A stretch of DNA of 64,000 nt. It comes from Gemmatimonadetes bacterium 2013_60CM_65_52 (GTDB lineage Bacteria > Gemmatimonadota > Gemmatimonadetes > Gemmatimonadales > Gemmatimonadaceae). Shown one piece after another: positions 43,190-51,644 of this stretch. The stretch is from the NCBI GenBank assembly GCA_002215645.1, contig NGFI01000008.1, positions 372,001-436,000 on the forward strand, written 5' to 3'. The notes beneath the pieces were generated by a model, which saw only the letters and a program-made list of their open reading frames with translations, searched no databases and was not told where the DNA came from. Position 1 is the first letter of the stretch; every line of letters starts with the position of its first letter. The translations under genes and the position numbers were made by a program.

Positions 43190-44965
43190 GTGACACACAC
43201 TCCACTCCCGAACGTTCCCTGGCAGCTCACGGGGAATCACTGGCTGGCGCTTCCGTGCATTCATCCGGCGGACGGCGCGGTGCACGTGGTGGGCGTGCTG
43301 CATCGGGGTGCGCGGGCGGCGCTGGAATTCGCGGGTGGGCCGGACTTCATCAACGGTTCCGGACCCGCGCTGCTCAGGCCGGCCATCGAGATCGACGGCG
43401 TAATACACGATCTCTCGGCCGGTACCATGGCGTGGGAGCGCGCCGCGGCCTGGTTGCCTACGTTCACATGCTCGCTTGGCGACGTGGTGGTACGCGGAAC
43501 GATCTTCGCGCCGTATGGACGCGACGTCGACGTCGCGGGCGCGGTGTACGTCATCGGCGTGGAAAATCGCGGCACGGAGGAGCGGACCATTCGCGTCCGC
43601 ATGGAAGGCGCGCTCGGGCATCGGCAACTTCGCGTACGGTCGGCGCGTGCGGCCGAAGACGCCTCGCGCGTTTCGCGCAGCGCAAAGGGGCTCGTGCTCC
43701 TCGAGGGAAGCGCGCAACCCGGACTGGGTGCGCTTGCTGTGGGAAGCGATGGGTCGGCGGACATCTCGATCAATGGCGTGCGCTTCGCTATCGCACGGTC
43801 ACTCACCGTCGCAGCAGGAGAGAGCACCCAGGCGGCCTTCTATCTCGCCGCGGGTCCGGAGCGCGACGGCGCCGAAGCCACCGCTGCCGTGATGGAGCGG
43901 CGCGGATGGCGTGCCCTTCTCACGGGCACGCGCGACGCCTTGCGACAGCTCGAGCAGAGTACCGGCTCGGACGCCGTGGACCGGCTCATCAATCGCAATC
44001 TCGTGTTCACGTACTTCTACGCCGTGGGTCGTGCGCTCGACGACGCACATTATTACCTGGTCCGCACGCGCGCCCCATGGCATGGGCTGGGCATCACCGT
44101 GCGCGATTGGGACGCGCTCATGTGGACGCTCCCGGCGGTGCTCCTCGCCGATGATGCGCTCGGGCGCGAATTGCTGCTGCGGATGTGCGAGCTCCACGCG
44201 TATGCCCCCGGGCGCGGAGTGCATTACCTCGACGGCACGCTGTTCGAGCCGGGCTTTGCGCTCGAAGGAGTCGCCGCCTATCCGATCGCGGTTGATCGAT
44301 ACATCCGCGACACGGGCGACGCGGGCATCGTCGACGAGCCCGCCGTCGCGGACGCGTTGTATCTGGCCAGCGACGACCTGCGCGACCGGCGCGACGGTCG
44401 AGTGCCGCTTTACAGCACCGATGTCACGCCGGCGGGAACGCCGGCAGCACTCCCGTTTACCCTGCACGCCAATGCCGCAGCGGCGATGGCGCTGGACATC
44501 CTGCGTCGTACGTTGGACGAAGAGGCGGCCCGCGAGGTCGAGGACCCGGCCGCGGTCCGCGCTGCCATCAAACGCCACTTTGCCGCCGATCGCGATCCGA
44601 AGGCGCGCCTCGCCTCGGCGATCGATCTCACCGGCAAGCGCGCGGAGAATGACGATCCCGCCGCGAGCGCCCTGTGGCTCCCGCTCTATGAGGCCATGGA
44701 TCGGCACGAGTCGCTCTATCGTCGCACGGTGAAGGCGATTCCGGCCGACACGGAGTCCCTGGTACAGCGGATCGCGCAGTTGCTCGGGCCCGAGAGCGCG
44801 CGCGTTCTGGAATGGTTACGCCGCGCACCGCTCGATGGTGGATTGGCGGCGGAGCTCGTGACAGAAGCGGGCGTGGCGGTGGCGAACGGTGGAGATGCCT
44901 CGCTGTCGGGGCTGCTTGCGGCGACCGCGTGGCATGCGGTGCACGTGCTTGGCGTAAGCGCTTGA
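43190..44965 (+). CDS. Six-hairpin glycosidase-like protein
   Basis: A 591-residue cytoplasmic-looking protein from GTG 43190; the open frame extends further upstream but only antisense to the envelope gene. The first 240 residues are beta-rich (APYGRDVDVAGAVYVIGVENRG) and resemble the beta-sandwich that precedes (alpha/alpha)6 barrels. The second part is helical with acidic residues in LVRTRAPWHGLGITVRDWDALMW and GRGVHYLDGTLFEPG, recalling GH15/GH94/GH37-type catalytic barrels. I cannot name a family or catalytic acid with confidence. Two candidate carboxylates lie in VRDWDAL. No sugar-transport genes are adjacent. Confidence 0.65.
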   Translation: MTHTPLPNVPWQLTGNHWLALPCIHPADGAVHVVGVLHRGARAALEFAGGPDFINGSGPALLRPAIEIDGVIHDLSAGTMAWERAAAWLPTFTCSLGDVVVRGTIFAPYGRDVDVAGAVYVIGVENRGTEERTIRVRMEGALGHRQLRVRSARAAEDASRVSRSAKGLVLLEGSAQPGLGALAVGSDGSADISINGVRFAIARSLTVAAGESTQAAFYLAAGPERDGAEATAAVMERRGWRALLTGTRDALRQLEQSTGSDAVDRLINRNLVFTYFYAVGRALDDAHYYLVRTRAPWHGLGITVRDWDALMWTLPAVLLADDALGRELLLRMCELHAYAPGRGVHYLDGTLFEPGFALEGVAAYPIAVDRYIRDTGDAGIVDEPAVADALYLASDDLRDRRDGRVPLYSTDVTPAGTPAALPFTLHANAAAAMALDILRRTLDEEAAREVEDPAAVRAAIKRHFAADRDPKARLASAIDLTGKRAENDDPAASALWLPLYEAMDRHESLYRRTVKAIPADTESLVQRIAQLLGPESARVLEWLRRAPLDGGLAAELVTEAGVAVANGGDASLSGLLAATAWHAVHVLGVSA

Positions 44966-44986
44966 GCTCGTCGTACATTGGTCGCA

Positions 44987-45070
44987 GCCGGGGTGGCGAA
45001 ATTGGCAGACGCGAGGGACTTAAAATCCCTTGTCCGCAAGGACATCCGGGTTCGATCCCCGGTCCCGGCA
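44987..45070 (+). tRNA. tRNA-Leu (anticodon UAA)
   Basis: An 84-base cloverleaf with a long variable arm. Acceptor GCCGGGG pairs with TCCCGGC, with a terminal A discriminator; the CCA end is not encoded. Anticodon stem AGGGA/TCCCT surrounds the loop containing TAA. Variable arm TGTCCGCAAGGACA forms a stem. T arm is CCGGG-TTCGATC-CCCGG. It decodes UUA and UUG, rare in this high-GC genome. Confidence 0.97.
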
Positions 45071-45103
45071 TTTGTCGCACGGGCGCTAAGTGTCCATCGT
45101 TCC

Positions 45104-45132
45104 TTGACTTTCGGCCTTGCGGCCGATAGAAT
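45104..45132 (+). promoter_or_regulatory. Promoter for the XRE-family gene
   Basis: TTGACT (45104-45109), 17-base spacer, TAGAAT (45127-45132). It is one of the best sigma70-type promoters in the window. The start would be near 45139, which leaves a leader of about 60 bases with an inverted repeat at its beginning. Confidence 0.75.
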
Positions 45133-45136
45133 TTGC

Positions 45137-45155
45137 AACACACGTAGCGTGTGTT
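45137..45155. promoter_or_regulatory. Inverted repeat AACACACG-TAG-CGTGTGTT, operator candidate
   Basis: A perfect eight-base inverted repeat with a three-base centre. It lies just downstream of the -10 box and covers the predicted transcription start, an ideal position for autorepression by the XRE protein encoded 43 bases later. Confidence 0.6.
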
Positions 45156-45197
45156 CGGGAGCCGTTCGGCAAGCAAATCAGGCAGATTCTGCAACAT

Positions 45198-45695
45198 ATG
45201 TCATCCGTAGTCGTACTGGACAGGGACTCGCAGCAGGAAGCATTCGAGCTCACGGCGCTTGGCAAACGGCTCGAGATCCTGCGCATCGAGCGTGGCATCT
45301 CCAAGCAGGGGCTCGCCAGGCAGGCCGGTACGTCCCGCCAGCAGCTCTGGCGAGTGATGACCGGCAAATCCGAGCTCACCAGCTCGCTGCGCGACCGACT
45401 CGCGCGGGCGCTGACCGTGGAGCCCGCGGCCTTCGCCTCGTCACATGGTGACGGCGCGCATGCCGTCGCGCCAACGGTGGTTGCGCCGTCGCCGATCGCG
45501 CTCACCGTGAGTGAATATCTGAGCGACGTCTCGCACCTGGTGACCACGCTGCGCACCATGCCGGCCGGCGACAACGGACGGAAGCTCAAGCGCGCGCTCA
45601 TCAATGCGCTCGAGGACGTCGCCGTGGAGTCGGGACGCGCGCTGCCGCTCGATTATTCCGAGGTGCATCGCCGCGTCCTCGCGGGAGATTTATAG
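45198..45695 (+). CDS. XRE-family helix-turn-helix regulator
   Basis: A 165-residue DNA-binding protein. The HTH (about 17-72) has LGKRLEILRIERGISKQGLARQAGTSRQQLWRVMTGKSELT, typical of XRE/Cro. The C-terminal half (about 85-165) has no family signature; its helices (LTVSEYLSDVSHLVTTLR) may dimerise. ATG 45198 is the best start. It has its own promoter and a perfect inverted repeat at the start site, so self-regulation is likely. Its target genes are unknown; dapE follows after 50 bases. Confidence 0.85.
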   Translation: MSSVVVLDRDSQQEAFELTALGKRLEILRIERGISKQGLARQAGTSRQQLWRVMTGKSELTSSLRDRLARALTVEPAAFASSHGDGAHAVAPTVVAPSPIALTVSEYLSDVSHLVTTLRTMPAGDNGRKLKRALINALEDVAVESGRALPLDYSEVHRRVLAGDL

Positions 45696-45732
45696 GCGCG
45701 ACCCTGACTGTCGGACGGTCTCATCCGCCGAC

Positions 45733-45738
45733 TATCTT
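45733..45738 (+). promoter_or_regulatory. Possible -10 hexamer (TATCTT) for dapE
   Basis: TATCTT lies seven bases before ATG 45746. It resembles the hexamer in front of arcA. No -35 box at proper distance is seen (CTGACT 45704-45709 is 23 bases away). Confidence 0.3.
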
Positions 45739-45745
45739 GCGCCAC

Positions 45746-46741
45746 ATGACCGACGTCGTCGCGCTGGCAGCGGAACTGCTCGCCATACAATCGTCCACCG
45801 GTGCGGAAGGGCCCGCCGTCGATTTCGTGGCCCGCTGGCTCATCGCGCACGGATGGAACGTCACCACGCAGGAAGTCAGCAAGGGCCGCGCAAACGTGTG
45901 GGCCTCGCGCGCCGGCGGTGGCGTCACGTTCTCCACGCATCTCGACACCGTGCCGCCGTTTCTTCCACCCAAGCTGGAAGGCACGCGTCTCTACGGCCGG
46001 GGAGCGTGCGACGCCAAGGGCATTGCCGCCGCCATGCTGTGCGCCGCCGAACGCCTTGCAGCGGCCGGCGAACAGCGCGTGGACCTGCTCTTCGTGGTTG
46101 GTGAAGAGAAGGGGAGCGACGGAGCTCGCGCCGCCAACCATCTGGCCGCCACCTCGCGCTTTCTCGTGAACGGAGAGCCGACGCAGAGCAAACTCGCCTC
46201 AGGCGCGAAGGGCTCGCAGCGCGTGATCGTCCGCACGCGCGGACGCGCGGCGCATTCCGCCTATTCGGAGCTCGGTGCGTCCGCCATCGAGCCGATGCTC
46301 GCGTTGTTGCCAACGGTGCACAACCTGCCCCTGCCGTCGGACGACGTGCTGGGCGACACCACCGTCAACATCGGGACCATCCACGGCGGCACGGAGGCGA
46401 ACATCGTTCCCGCTCTCTGCGAGTCCGAGCTGATGTTCCGCCTCGTGAGCGACGTCGGTCCACTGCGCGAGGCCGTCACCAGATGGGCCGAGGGAAAGGC
46501 GGAGCTGGAGTGGGGCTCGTACATCCCGCCGCAACGCTTCCACATCATCGACGGATTCGAGGTCGCGCCGGTGGCGTACACGTCGGACATTCCCTTGCTC
46601 GGCCGATGGGGTACGCCGCTGTTGTTCGGTCCGGGCTCTATCCACGTGGCACACACGACGCAGGAATTCATCGGTCTCGAGGAGCTGCGCTCGTCGGTGG
46701 ATGCGTACGAGCAGATCGCCCGCGCTCTGTTGTCGTCATGA
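45746..46741 (+). CDS. dapE: Succinyl-diaminopimelate desuccinylase-like M20 peptidase
   Basis: A 331-residue M20 family metallohydrolase. Metal ligands appear in FSTHLDTVPP and GRGACDAKGIAAAM, and VVGEEKGSDGAR supplies the catalytic Glu pair; VNGEPTQSKLASGAKG and AHTTQEFIGLEEL follow. Placement at the head of asd-lysC-dapB-dapA-dapD argues for removal of succinate from N-succinyl-LL-diaminopimelate. A related peptidase such as ArgE or a lysine-biosynthetic LysK-type enzyme remains possible from sequence alone. ATG 45746 is chosen; TTG 45737 is three codons upstream. Overlaps asd by four bases. Confidence 0.82.
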   Translation: MTDVVALAAELLAIQSSTGAEGPAVDFVARWLIAHGWNVTTQEVSKGRANVWASRAGGGVTFSTHLDTVPPFLPPKLEGTRLYGRGACDAKGIAAAMLCAAERLAAAGEQRVDLLFVVGEEKGSDGARAANHLAATSRFLVNGEPTQSKLASGAKGSQRVIVRTRGRAAHSAYSELGASAIEPMLALLPTVHNLPLPSDDVLGDTTVNIGTIHGGTEANIVPALCESELMFRLVSDVGPLREAVTRWAEGKAELEWGSYIPPQRFHIIDGFEVAPVAYTSDIPLLGRWGTPLLFGPGSIHVAHTTQEFIGLEELRSSVDAYEQIARALLSS

Positions 46742-47811
46742 GCGCCGCACCTTCACGCCGAATTCCGGTCGCGGTCCTGGGTGCCACGGGTGCCGTGGGG
46801 CAGACGTTCATCCGCCTGCTCGCGAACCACCCGTGGTTCGAGCTCGCGGAGCTCGCCGCATCGGAGCGCTCCGCGGGACGTCCGTATCGCGAGGCGGCCC
46901 GGTGGGTCGGCGCCAATGCGATGCCCGCGCAGGTGGGCGGAATGACCGTACGCAATTGCACGCCAGCCGAAGTCGGTGCGCCGATCGTCTTCTCTGCGCT
47001 CGATGCATCGGCGGCAGGCGAGGTGGAAGCGGCGTTTGCCGCAGCCGGCCGGCTCGTGCTCTCCAACGCGAAGAACTACCGCATGGAGGCCGACGTGCCG
47101 CTCGTCATTCCCGAGGTGAACTCCGATCATCTCGCGCTGCTCGACACGCAGCGAGCCGTACGCGGCTGGAAAGGCGGCATCGTCACGAACGCGAACTGCG
47201 CGGCCATCATGGCCGTGATGGGGCTTGCACCACTCCACTCGGCGTTCGGCATCCGGAAGCTGTTCATTGCCACGATGCAGGCCGTCTCCGGCGCCGGCTA
47301 TCCCGGCGTGCCGTCGCTCGACATTCTCGGCAACGTCGTTCCCTACATCTCCGGCGAGGAAGCAAAGATCGAGACGGAGATCCAGAAGATGCTCGGGCGG
47401 CGTATCGACGATCGCATCGAGGCGGCGCCGATCACGATCAGTGCGCACGCGAATCGCGTCGCTGTCGAGAACGGCCACACGGTCTGTCTGTCCGTCGGTT
47501 TCGAGCGACGTGTCTCGGCCGACGAGGCGCTCGACGCGCTGCGCTCGTGGCGCGGCGATGCGGCAGCGCGCGGGCTTCCCAGCTCGCCGGAGATGCCGCT
47601 CGTGGTGAGCGACCTCCCCGATCGTCCGCAGCCGCGACGTGACGTGGAGCTCGGCGGCGGCATGACGGTCACCGTCGGACGCGTGCGCGGCGATGCGTTG
47701 TTCGACGTGAAGCTGGTGGCGATGGGACACAATACGATTCGCGGCGCGGCTGGCGCGTCGGTCCTCAACGCGGAGCTCCTCGTCGCAACGGACCGGGTGA
47801 AGACAGCGTGA
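46738..47811 (+). CDS. asd: Aspartate-semialdehyde dehydrogenase, archaeal/fungal-type
   Basis: A 357-residue NADP enzyme that reduces aspartyl phosphate to the semialdehyde. VAVLGATGAVGQTFIRLL is the nucleotide-binding loop. The nucleophile is Cys in VTNANCAAIMAV. FIATMQAVSGAGYPGVPSLDILGN and EEAKIETEIQKMLG match the archaeal/fungal subgroup, not the common bacterial Asd. The ATG overlaps the dapE stop and the end overlaps lysC (GTGA). Supplies the branch point to lysine, threonine and methionine. Confidence 0.93.
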   Translation: MSAAPSRRIPVAVLGATGAVGQTFIRLLANHPWFELAELAASERSAGRPYREAARWVGANAMPAQVGGMTVRNCTPAEVGAPIVFSALDASAAGEVEAAFAAAGRLVLSNAKNYRMEADVPLVIPEVNSDHLALLDTQRAVRGWKGGIVTNANCAAIMAVMGLAPLHSAFGIRKLFIATMQAVSGAGYPGVPSLDILGNVVPYISGEEAKIETEIQKMLGRRIDDRIEAAPITISAHANRVAVENGHTVCLSVGFERRVSADEALDALRSWRGDAAARGLPSSPEMPLVVSDLPDRPQPRRDVELGGGMTVTVGRVRGDALFDVKLVAMGHNTIRGAAGASVLNAELLVATDRVKTA

Positions 47812-49175
47812 TCGTCTGCAAGTTCGGCGGCACGTCCGTCGCCGACGCGTCCGCCATCGTGCGGGCTGCTGCGATCATCGCGCAGCGCCGCGCGCGCATG
47901 CCCGTGGTGGTCGTCAGCGCGCTCGGCGGCGCGACGAATCAGCTCGTGCAGGTCGCCGAACAATCCGCCGGGGGACAGCTCATCGGGGCGCTTCGCGCGG
48001 TGGAAGCGTTACGCGACCGCCACCTTACGCAAGCCGACATTCTACTGCGTGACGACCCGGCGGTGCTCGCGGACGTGTCGGGAGAGCTTTCGGCCATGTT
48101 CGACGAGCTGGCCGCGCTCGCCGAGGCGCTTCGGACGCTGGGCGATCTCACGCCCCGATCACTCGATGCGATCGCGTCGCTGGGCGAGCAGCTCTCCTCC
48201 GTGCTCGTCGTCGCGGCGTTCCGCTTGCACGGCCTTGCCGCGGATCACGTGGATGCGCGCGAAGTCATGATCACCGACTCGCAGTTCACGCGCGCGGAAC
48301 CTCAGGTGGATGCGATTACCGAGGCGGCGCAACGCGTGCTGATGCCGATCGTGCGCGCGGGACGCATTCCGGTGATGGGTGGATTCATCGGCTCGGCGCA
48401 GGGCACGGGCGTCACGACGACGCTCGGCCGTGGCGGCTCCGACTACAGCGCATCGCTTGTAGGTGCGGCGCTCCAGGCCGAGGCCATCGAAATCTGGACG
48501 GATGTGGACGGCATGCTCACCGCCGATCCGCGCGTGGTGGCCGGCGCGCAGCTCATCGAGCGCATCGGCTTCGAGGAGGCGAGCGAGCTCGCGTCGTTCG
48601 GTGCGAAGGTCCTGCATCCGAATACCATCGCGCCCGCGGTCACGCGCGGCATTCCGGTATGGGTGCTCAACTCCGGCAAGCCGCATGGCAGTGGCACGCT
48701 CATCACGTTCGAGGCGCCACGGCGTCCGGTGACCGCCATTGCGGGGAAGAGCGGCGTGACCCTGCTCAAGGTGCGCAGTCCACGCATGCTCCTCACCGAG
48801 GGCTTCATGCGCTCGCTCTTCGAGGTGTTTGAGCGGCATCGCACGTCGGTAGACGTCGTCGCCACGTCCGAGGTGAGTGTGTCGGTCACCATCGACGACG
48901 CAACGCGCCTGGAGGCGCTCGTCGTGGATCTCCAGACGCTCGGCGACGTGACGATGGAGCGGAACCGCGGCATCGTTTCCATCGTGGGGAACGGACTCAG
49001 CGACGGCGGCTCGGCCATGTCGCGCGCGCTGGAGGCGATCGGCGACTTGCGCGTGTACATGCTTTCGCTCAGCTCGAGCGGCATCAACCTCACGGTGGTG
49101 GTGGACGGCGCGCAGGTGCATCCGGCCATGCAACGCCTCCACGAGGCGTTCTTCGGCCAGGGTGGTGACGCATGA
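47808..49175 (+). CDS. lysC: Aspartate kinase
   Basis: A 455-residue kinase committing aspartate to the pathway. N-terminal IVCKFGGTSVADASAI, VVVVSALGGATNQLV, GFIGSAQGTGVTTTLGRGGSDYSASL and EIWTDVDGMLTADPRVV define the catalytic domain. Two ACT domains (about 310-455) sit at the C-terminus, so feedback inhibition by lysine and/or threonine is expected. No homoserine dehydrogenase is fused. GTG start overlaps asd; the end overlaps dapB. Confidence 0.95.
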   Translation: MIVCKFGGTSVADASAIVRAAAIIAQRRARMPVVVVSALGGATNQLVQVAEQSAGGQLIGALRAVEALRDRHLTQADILLRDDPAVLADVSGELSAMFDELAALAEALRTLGDLTPRSLDAIASLGEQLSSVLVVAAFRLHGLAADHVDAREVMITDSQFTRAEPQVDAITEAAQRVLMPIVRAGRIPVMGGFIGSAQGTGVTTTLGRGGSDYSASLVGAALQAEAIEIWTDVDGMLTADPRVVAGAQLIERIGFEEASELASFGAKVLHPNTIAPAVTRGIPVWVLNSGKPHGSGTLITFEAPRRPVTAIAGKSGVTLLKVRSPRMLLTEGFMRSLFEVFERHRTSVDVVATSEVSVSVTIDDATRLEALVVDLQTLGDVTMERNRGIVSIVGNGLSDGGSAMSRALEAIGDLRVYMLSLSSSGINLTVVVDGAQVHPAMQRLHEAFFGQGGDA

Positions 49176-49879
49176 ACGAGGTTCGCATCGCGCTCGTGGG
49201 GATGGGTCGCATGGGTCAGGCTCTCGCCGCGCTCGCGCCGGCCCACGGGTGTCGCGTCGTCGCCGAAATCGATCGTTCGCACGGATCGGCGCACGCGGTC
49301 ACTCGCGAAACGCTCCGCGACGCTCAGGTCGCCATCGACTTCACGACACCGGACGCCGCACCGGACAACATCCGAGCGTGCCTCTTGGCGGGATGTCCGA
49401 TCGTGGTCGGCACAACCGGGTGGTACGATCAACTTCCCACGCTGCGTGAGGAGGTGTTGTTCGCGCAGGGTACGATGCTCGCCGCGCCCAACTTTTCTGT
49501 CGGGGTCGCGGTGTTTCATCGCGTCGTAGCGGAGGCCGCTCGACTGCTCGCTGGTCTGCCGTCGTTCGAGCCGCATCTCGTCGAAACACATCATAGCGCG
49601 AAGAAGGATGCACCGTCCGGAACGGCAGCATCAATTGCGCGTGCCGTGCACGAATCGAGCGGACTGGAGCTGCCGATCACGAGCGTCCGCGTCGGCTCGG
49701 TGCCGGGGACGCATGAAGTCATCTTCGACGCGCCGTATGAGCAGGTGCGACTCACCCATGAGGCGCGCGACCGCCGCGTCTTCGCCGAAGGTGCGTTGAT
49801 TGCGGCGCGTTGGTTGGTGGGCCGTCAAGGTGTGTTCACGATGCAGGACGTACTATCCGCGCCCGCGGGAGGCCGCTGA
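49172..49879 (+). CDS. dapB: 4-Hydroxy-tetrahydrodipicolinate reductase
   Basis: A 235-residue NAD(P)H reductase. N-terminal RIALVGMGRMGQALAALA is the Rossmann loop. VAIDFTTPDA, VGTTGW, APNFSVGVAVF and the catalytic ETHHSAKKDAPSGTA (His-His and Lys) are present. C-terminal EVIFDAPYEQVRLTHEARDR matches too. It reduces the product of DapA. The stop shares a base with the dapA ATG (TGATG). Shorter than E. coli DapB (273) but within the range for other phyla. Confidence 0.94.
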   Translation: MNEVRIALVGMGRMGQALAALAPAHGCRVVAEIDRSHGSAHAVTRETLRDAQVAIDFTTPDAAPDNIRACLLAGCPIVVGTTGWYDQLPTLREEVLFAQGTMLAAPNFSVGVAVFHRVVAEAARLLAGLPSFEPHLVETHHSAKKDAPSGTAASIARAVHESSGLELPITSVRVGSVPGTHEVIFDAPYEQVRLTHEARDRRVFAEGALIAARWLVGRQGVFTMQDVLSAPAGGR

Positions 49880-50766
49880 TGGATTCACGACTGGTTGGCT
49901 GCGGCACGGCGCTCGTCACTCCCTTCGTGCCCGGTGGTGCCGTGGACGAGCGTGCGCTCCGAGGGCTGGTGGACTGGCAGATCGACGAAGGCATCGATTT
50001 CCTCGTTCCATGCGGATCCACGGGCGAAGCCGCCACGATGAGCGTTGACGAGCACGTTCGGGTGGTTGAGATCACCGCCCAGCAGGCGAAGGAAAGGGTG
50101 CCGGTCGTCGCCGGCGCCGGCTCCAACGACACGGTGAAGGCCATCGAGCTGTCGCGTCGCGTGCGCGAGGTTGGAGCGACGCACCTCCTGCACGTCTCGC
50201 CGATGTACAGCAAGCCACCGCAACGCGGCATCGTCGCGCACTTTACCGCCATCGCGGACGCTGTGGATCTTCCCATCATCTTGTACAACGTGCCGAGCCG
50301 CACCGGTGGCAACATCGACGCCTCGACCACGCGAGAGCTGTCGCGCCATCCGCGCATCGTGGGCATCAAGGAGGCGTCCGGCAACCTCGCACAGGTCACC
50401 GACTGCATGAGCGCTCGCAACGCCAGCTTCACGGTCCTCTCGGGGGACGACGAGCTCACACTTCCCATTCTCGCCCTAGGCGGAGACGGGCTCATCTCGG
50501 TCATCTCCAACGCGACTCCGCGGTTGATGACGCAGCTCGTCCGCGCCGGGCGTGAAGGGCGCTTCGACGAAGCGCGCGCGGTTCACGAGCAACTGCTCCC
50601 CTGGATGCGGGCCGCGTTCGTGGAGTCCAATCCGCTGCCGGTAAAGGCCGCCCTGGCGATGCTCGGAAAGTGTGAGAACGTCTTGCGCTCGCCGCTCGTT
50701 CCTCTGGCGGATGGCAGGTACGACCTCGTGCGCGACGCGTTACGCGCTGCGGGCGCGCTACAGTGA
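49879..50766 (+). CDS. dapA: 4-Hydroxy-tetrahydrodipicolinate synthase
   Basis: A 295-residue aldolase condensing aspartate semialdehyde with pyruvate. GCGTALVTPFVPGG, FLVPCGSTGEAATMS, LHVSPMYSKPPQRG, ILYNVPSRTGG (catalytic Tyr) and RIVGIKEASGN (Schiff-base Lys) follow the family pattern. ATG 49879 overlaps the dapB stop. The end overlaps dapD by four bases. A longer in-frame start at 49810 lies inside dapB and is not used. Confidence 0.96.
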   Translation: MDSRLVGCGTALVTPFVPGGAVDERALRGLVDWQIDEGIDFLVPCGSTGEAATMSVDEHVRVVEITAQQAKERVPVVAGAGSNDTVKAIELSRRVREVGATHLLHVSPMYSKPPQRGIVAHFTAIADAVDLPIILYNVPSRTGGNIDASTTRELSRHPRIVGIKEASGNLAQVTDCMSARNASFTVLSGDDELTLPILALGGDGLISVISNATPRLMTQLVRAGREGRFDEARAVHEQLLPWMRAAFVESNPLPVKAALAMLGKCENVLRSPLVPLADGRYDLVRDALRAAGALQ

Positions 50767-51644
50767 CGCGGACGGCATCGCGCACCATGGACGAGTCGTT
50801 CACTGCCGAGGTACTCGGTTATGCAGACACGCCGGCGGGCCAGCCGTTGCCACCGGAGGCCGAGCATGCGGTGGACGCGCTGCTCACGGCGCTGGAACGC
50901 GGCGACGTCCGCGCCGCCGAGCGCGATGCAACCGGTCGCTGGACCGCCGTCACCTGGGTGAAGCGCGGCATTCTGCTCGGCTTCCGAGTCGGCCGCGTGG
51001 TGGACATGTCACTCGGCGGTCATCACGGCGAGCCGCGCTTCACGTTCTTCGACAAGCATGTGTATCCGCCGAGGGGGCTGACCCTCGACGACGGAGTGCG
51101 CATCGTGCCAGGAGGGTCGTCCGTCCGGCGCGGCGTATATCTCGCTCCCGGCGTCGTCTGCATGCCGCCGATGTACGTGAACGTCGGCGCGTGGATCGGA
51201 GCGGGGACGATGGTGGATTCGCACGCGCTCGTGGGCTCGTGTGCGCAGATCGGGGAGCGCGTGCATCTGAGTGCGGCGGCCCAGATCGGCGGCGTGCTGG
51301 AGCCGGTCAACGCCTCGCCGGTCGTCATCGAGGACGACGCGCTGGTCGGTGGAAATTGCGGCGTGTATGAAGGCACGATCGTGCGTGAGCGCGCTGTGCT
51401 GGCGGCGGGCGTCGTGCTGACGCGGGGTACTCCCGTCTACGATCTCGTCAACGAGCGGGTGATTCGCGGCACGGCAGACGTGCCGCTCGAGATTCCCGCC
51501 GGTGCTGTCGTAGTGCCCGGCGCGCGCCGCGTCGCCGCCGGGTGGGGAGCGGAGCAAGGGCTTTCGCTCCAGACACCGGTGATCGTGAAGTACCGCGACG
51601 AGCGCACCGACCTCGCAACGACGTTGGAAGGATGGCTCCGCTGA
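50763..51644 (+). CDS. dapD: Tetrahydrodipicolinate N-succinyltransferase DapD
   Basis: A 293-residue succinyltransferase of the left-handed beta-helix fold. Hexapeptide repeats run from about residue 130: VNVGAWIGAGTMVDSHALVG, AQIGERVHLSAAAQIGGV and EDDALVGGNCGVYEGTIV. It transfers succinyl from succinyl-CoA to tetrahydrodipicolinate. Its presence with DapE shows the succinylase branch. The aminotransferase DapC and epimerase DapF are not in the window. GTG 50763 overlaps dapA; ATG 50787 is an alternative. Overlaps aroA by 13 bases. Confidence 0.93.
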   Translation: MTRTASRTMDESFTAEVLGYADTPAGQPLPPEAEHAVDALLTALERGDVRAAERDATGRWTAVTWVKRGILLGFRVGRVVDMSLGGHHGEPRFTFFDKHVYPPRGLTLDDGVRIVPGGSSVRRGVYLAPGVVCMPPMYVNVGAWIGAGTMVDSHALVGSCAQIGERVHLSAAAQIGGVLEPVNASPVVIEDDALVGGNCGVYEGTIVRERAVLAAGVVLTRGTPVYDLVNERVIRGTADVPLEIPAGAVVVPGARRVAAGWGAEQGLSLQTPVIVKYRDERTDLATTLEGWLR

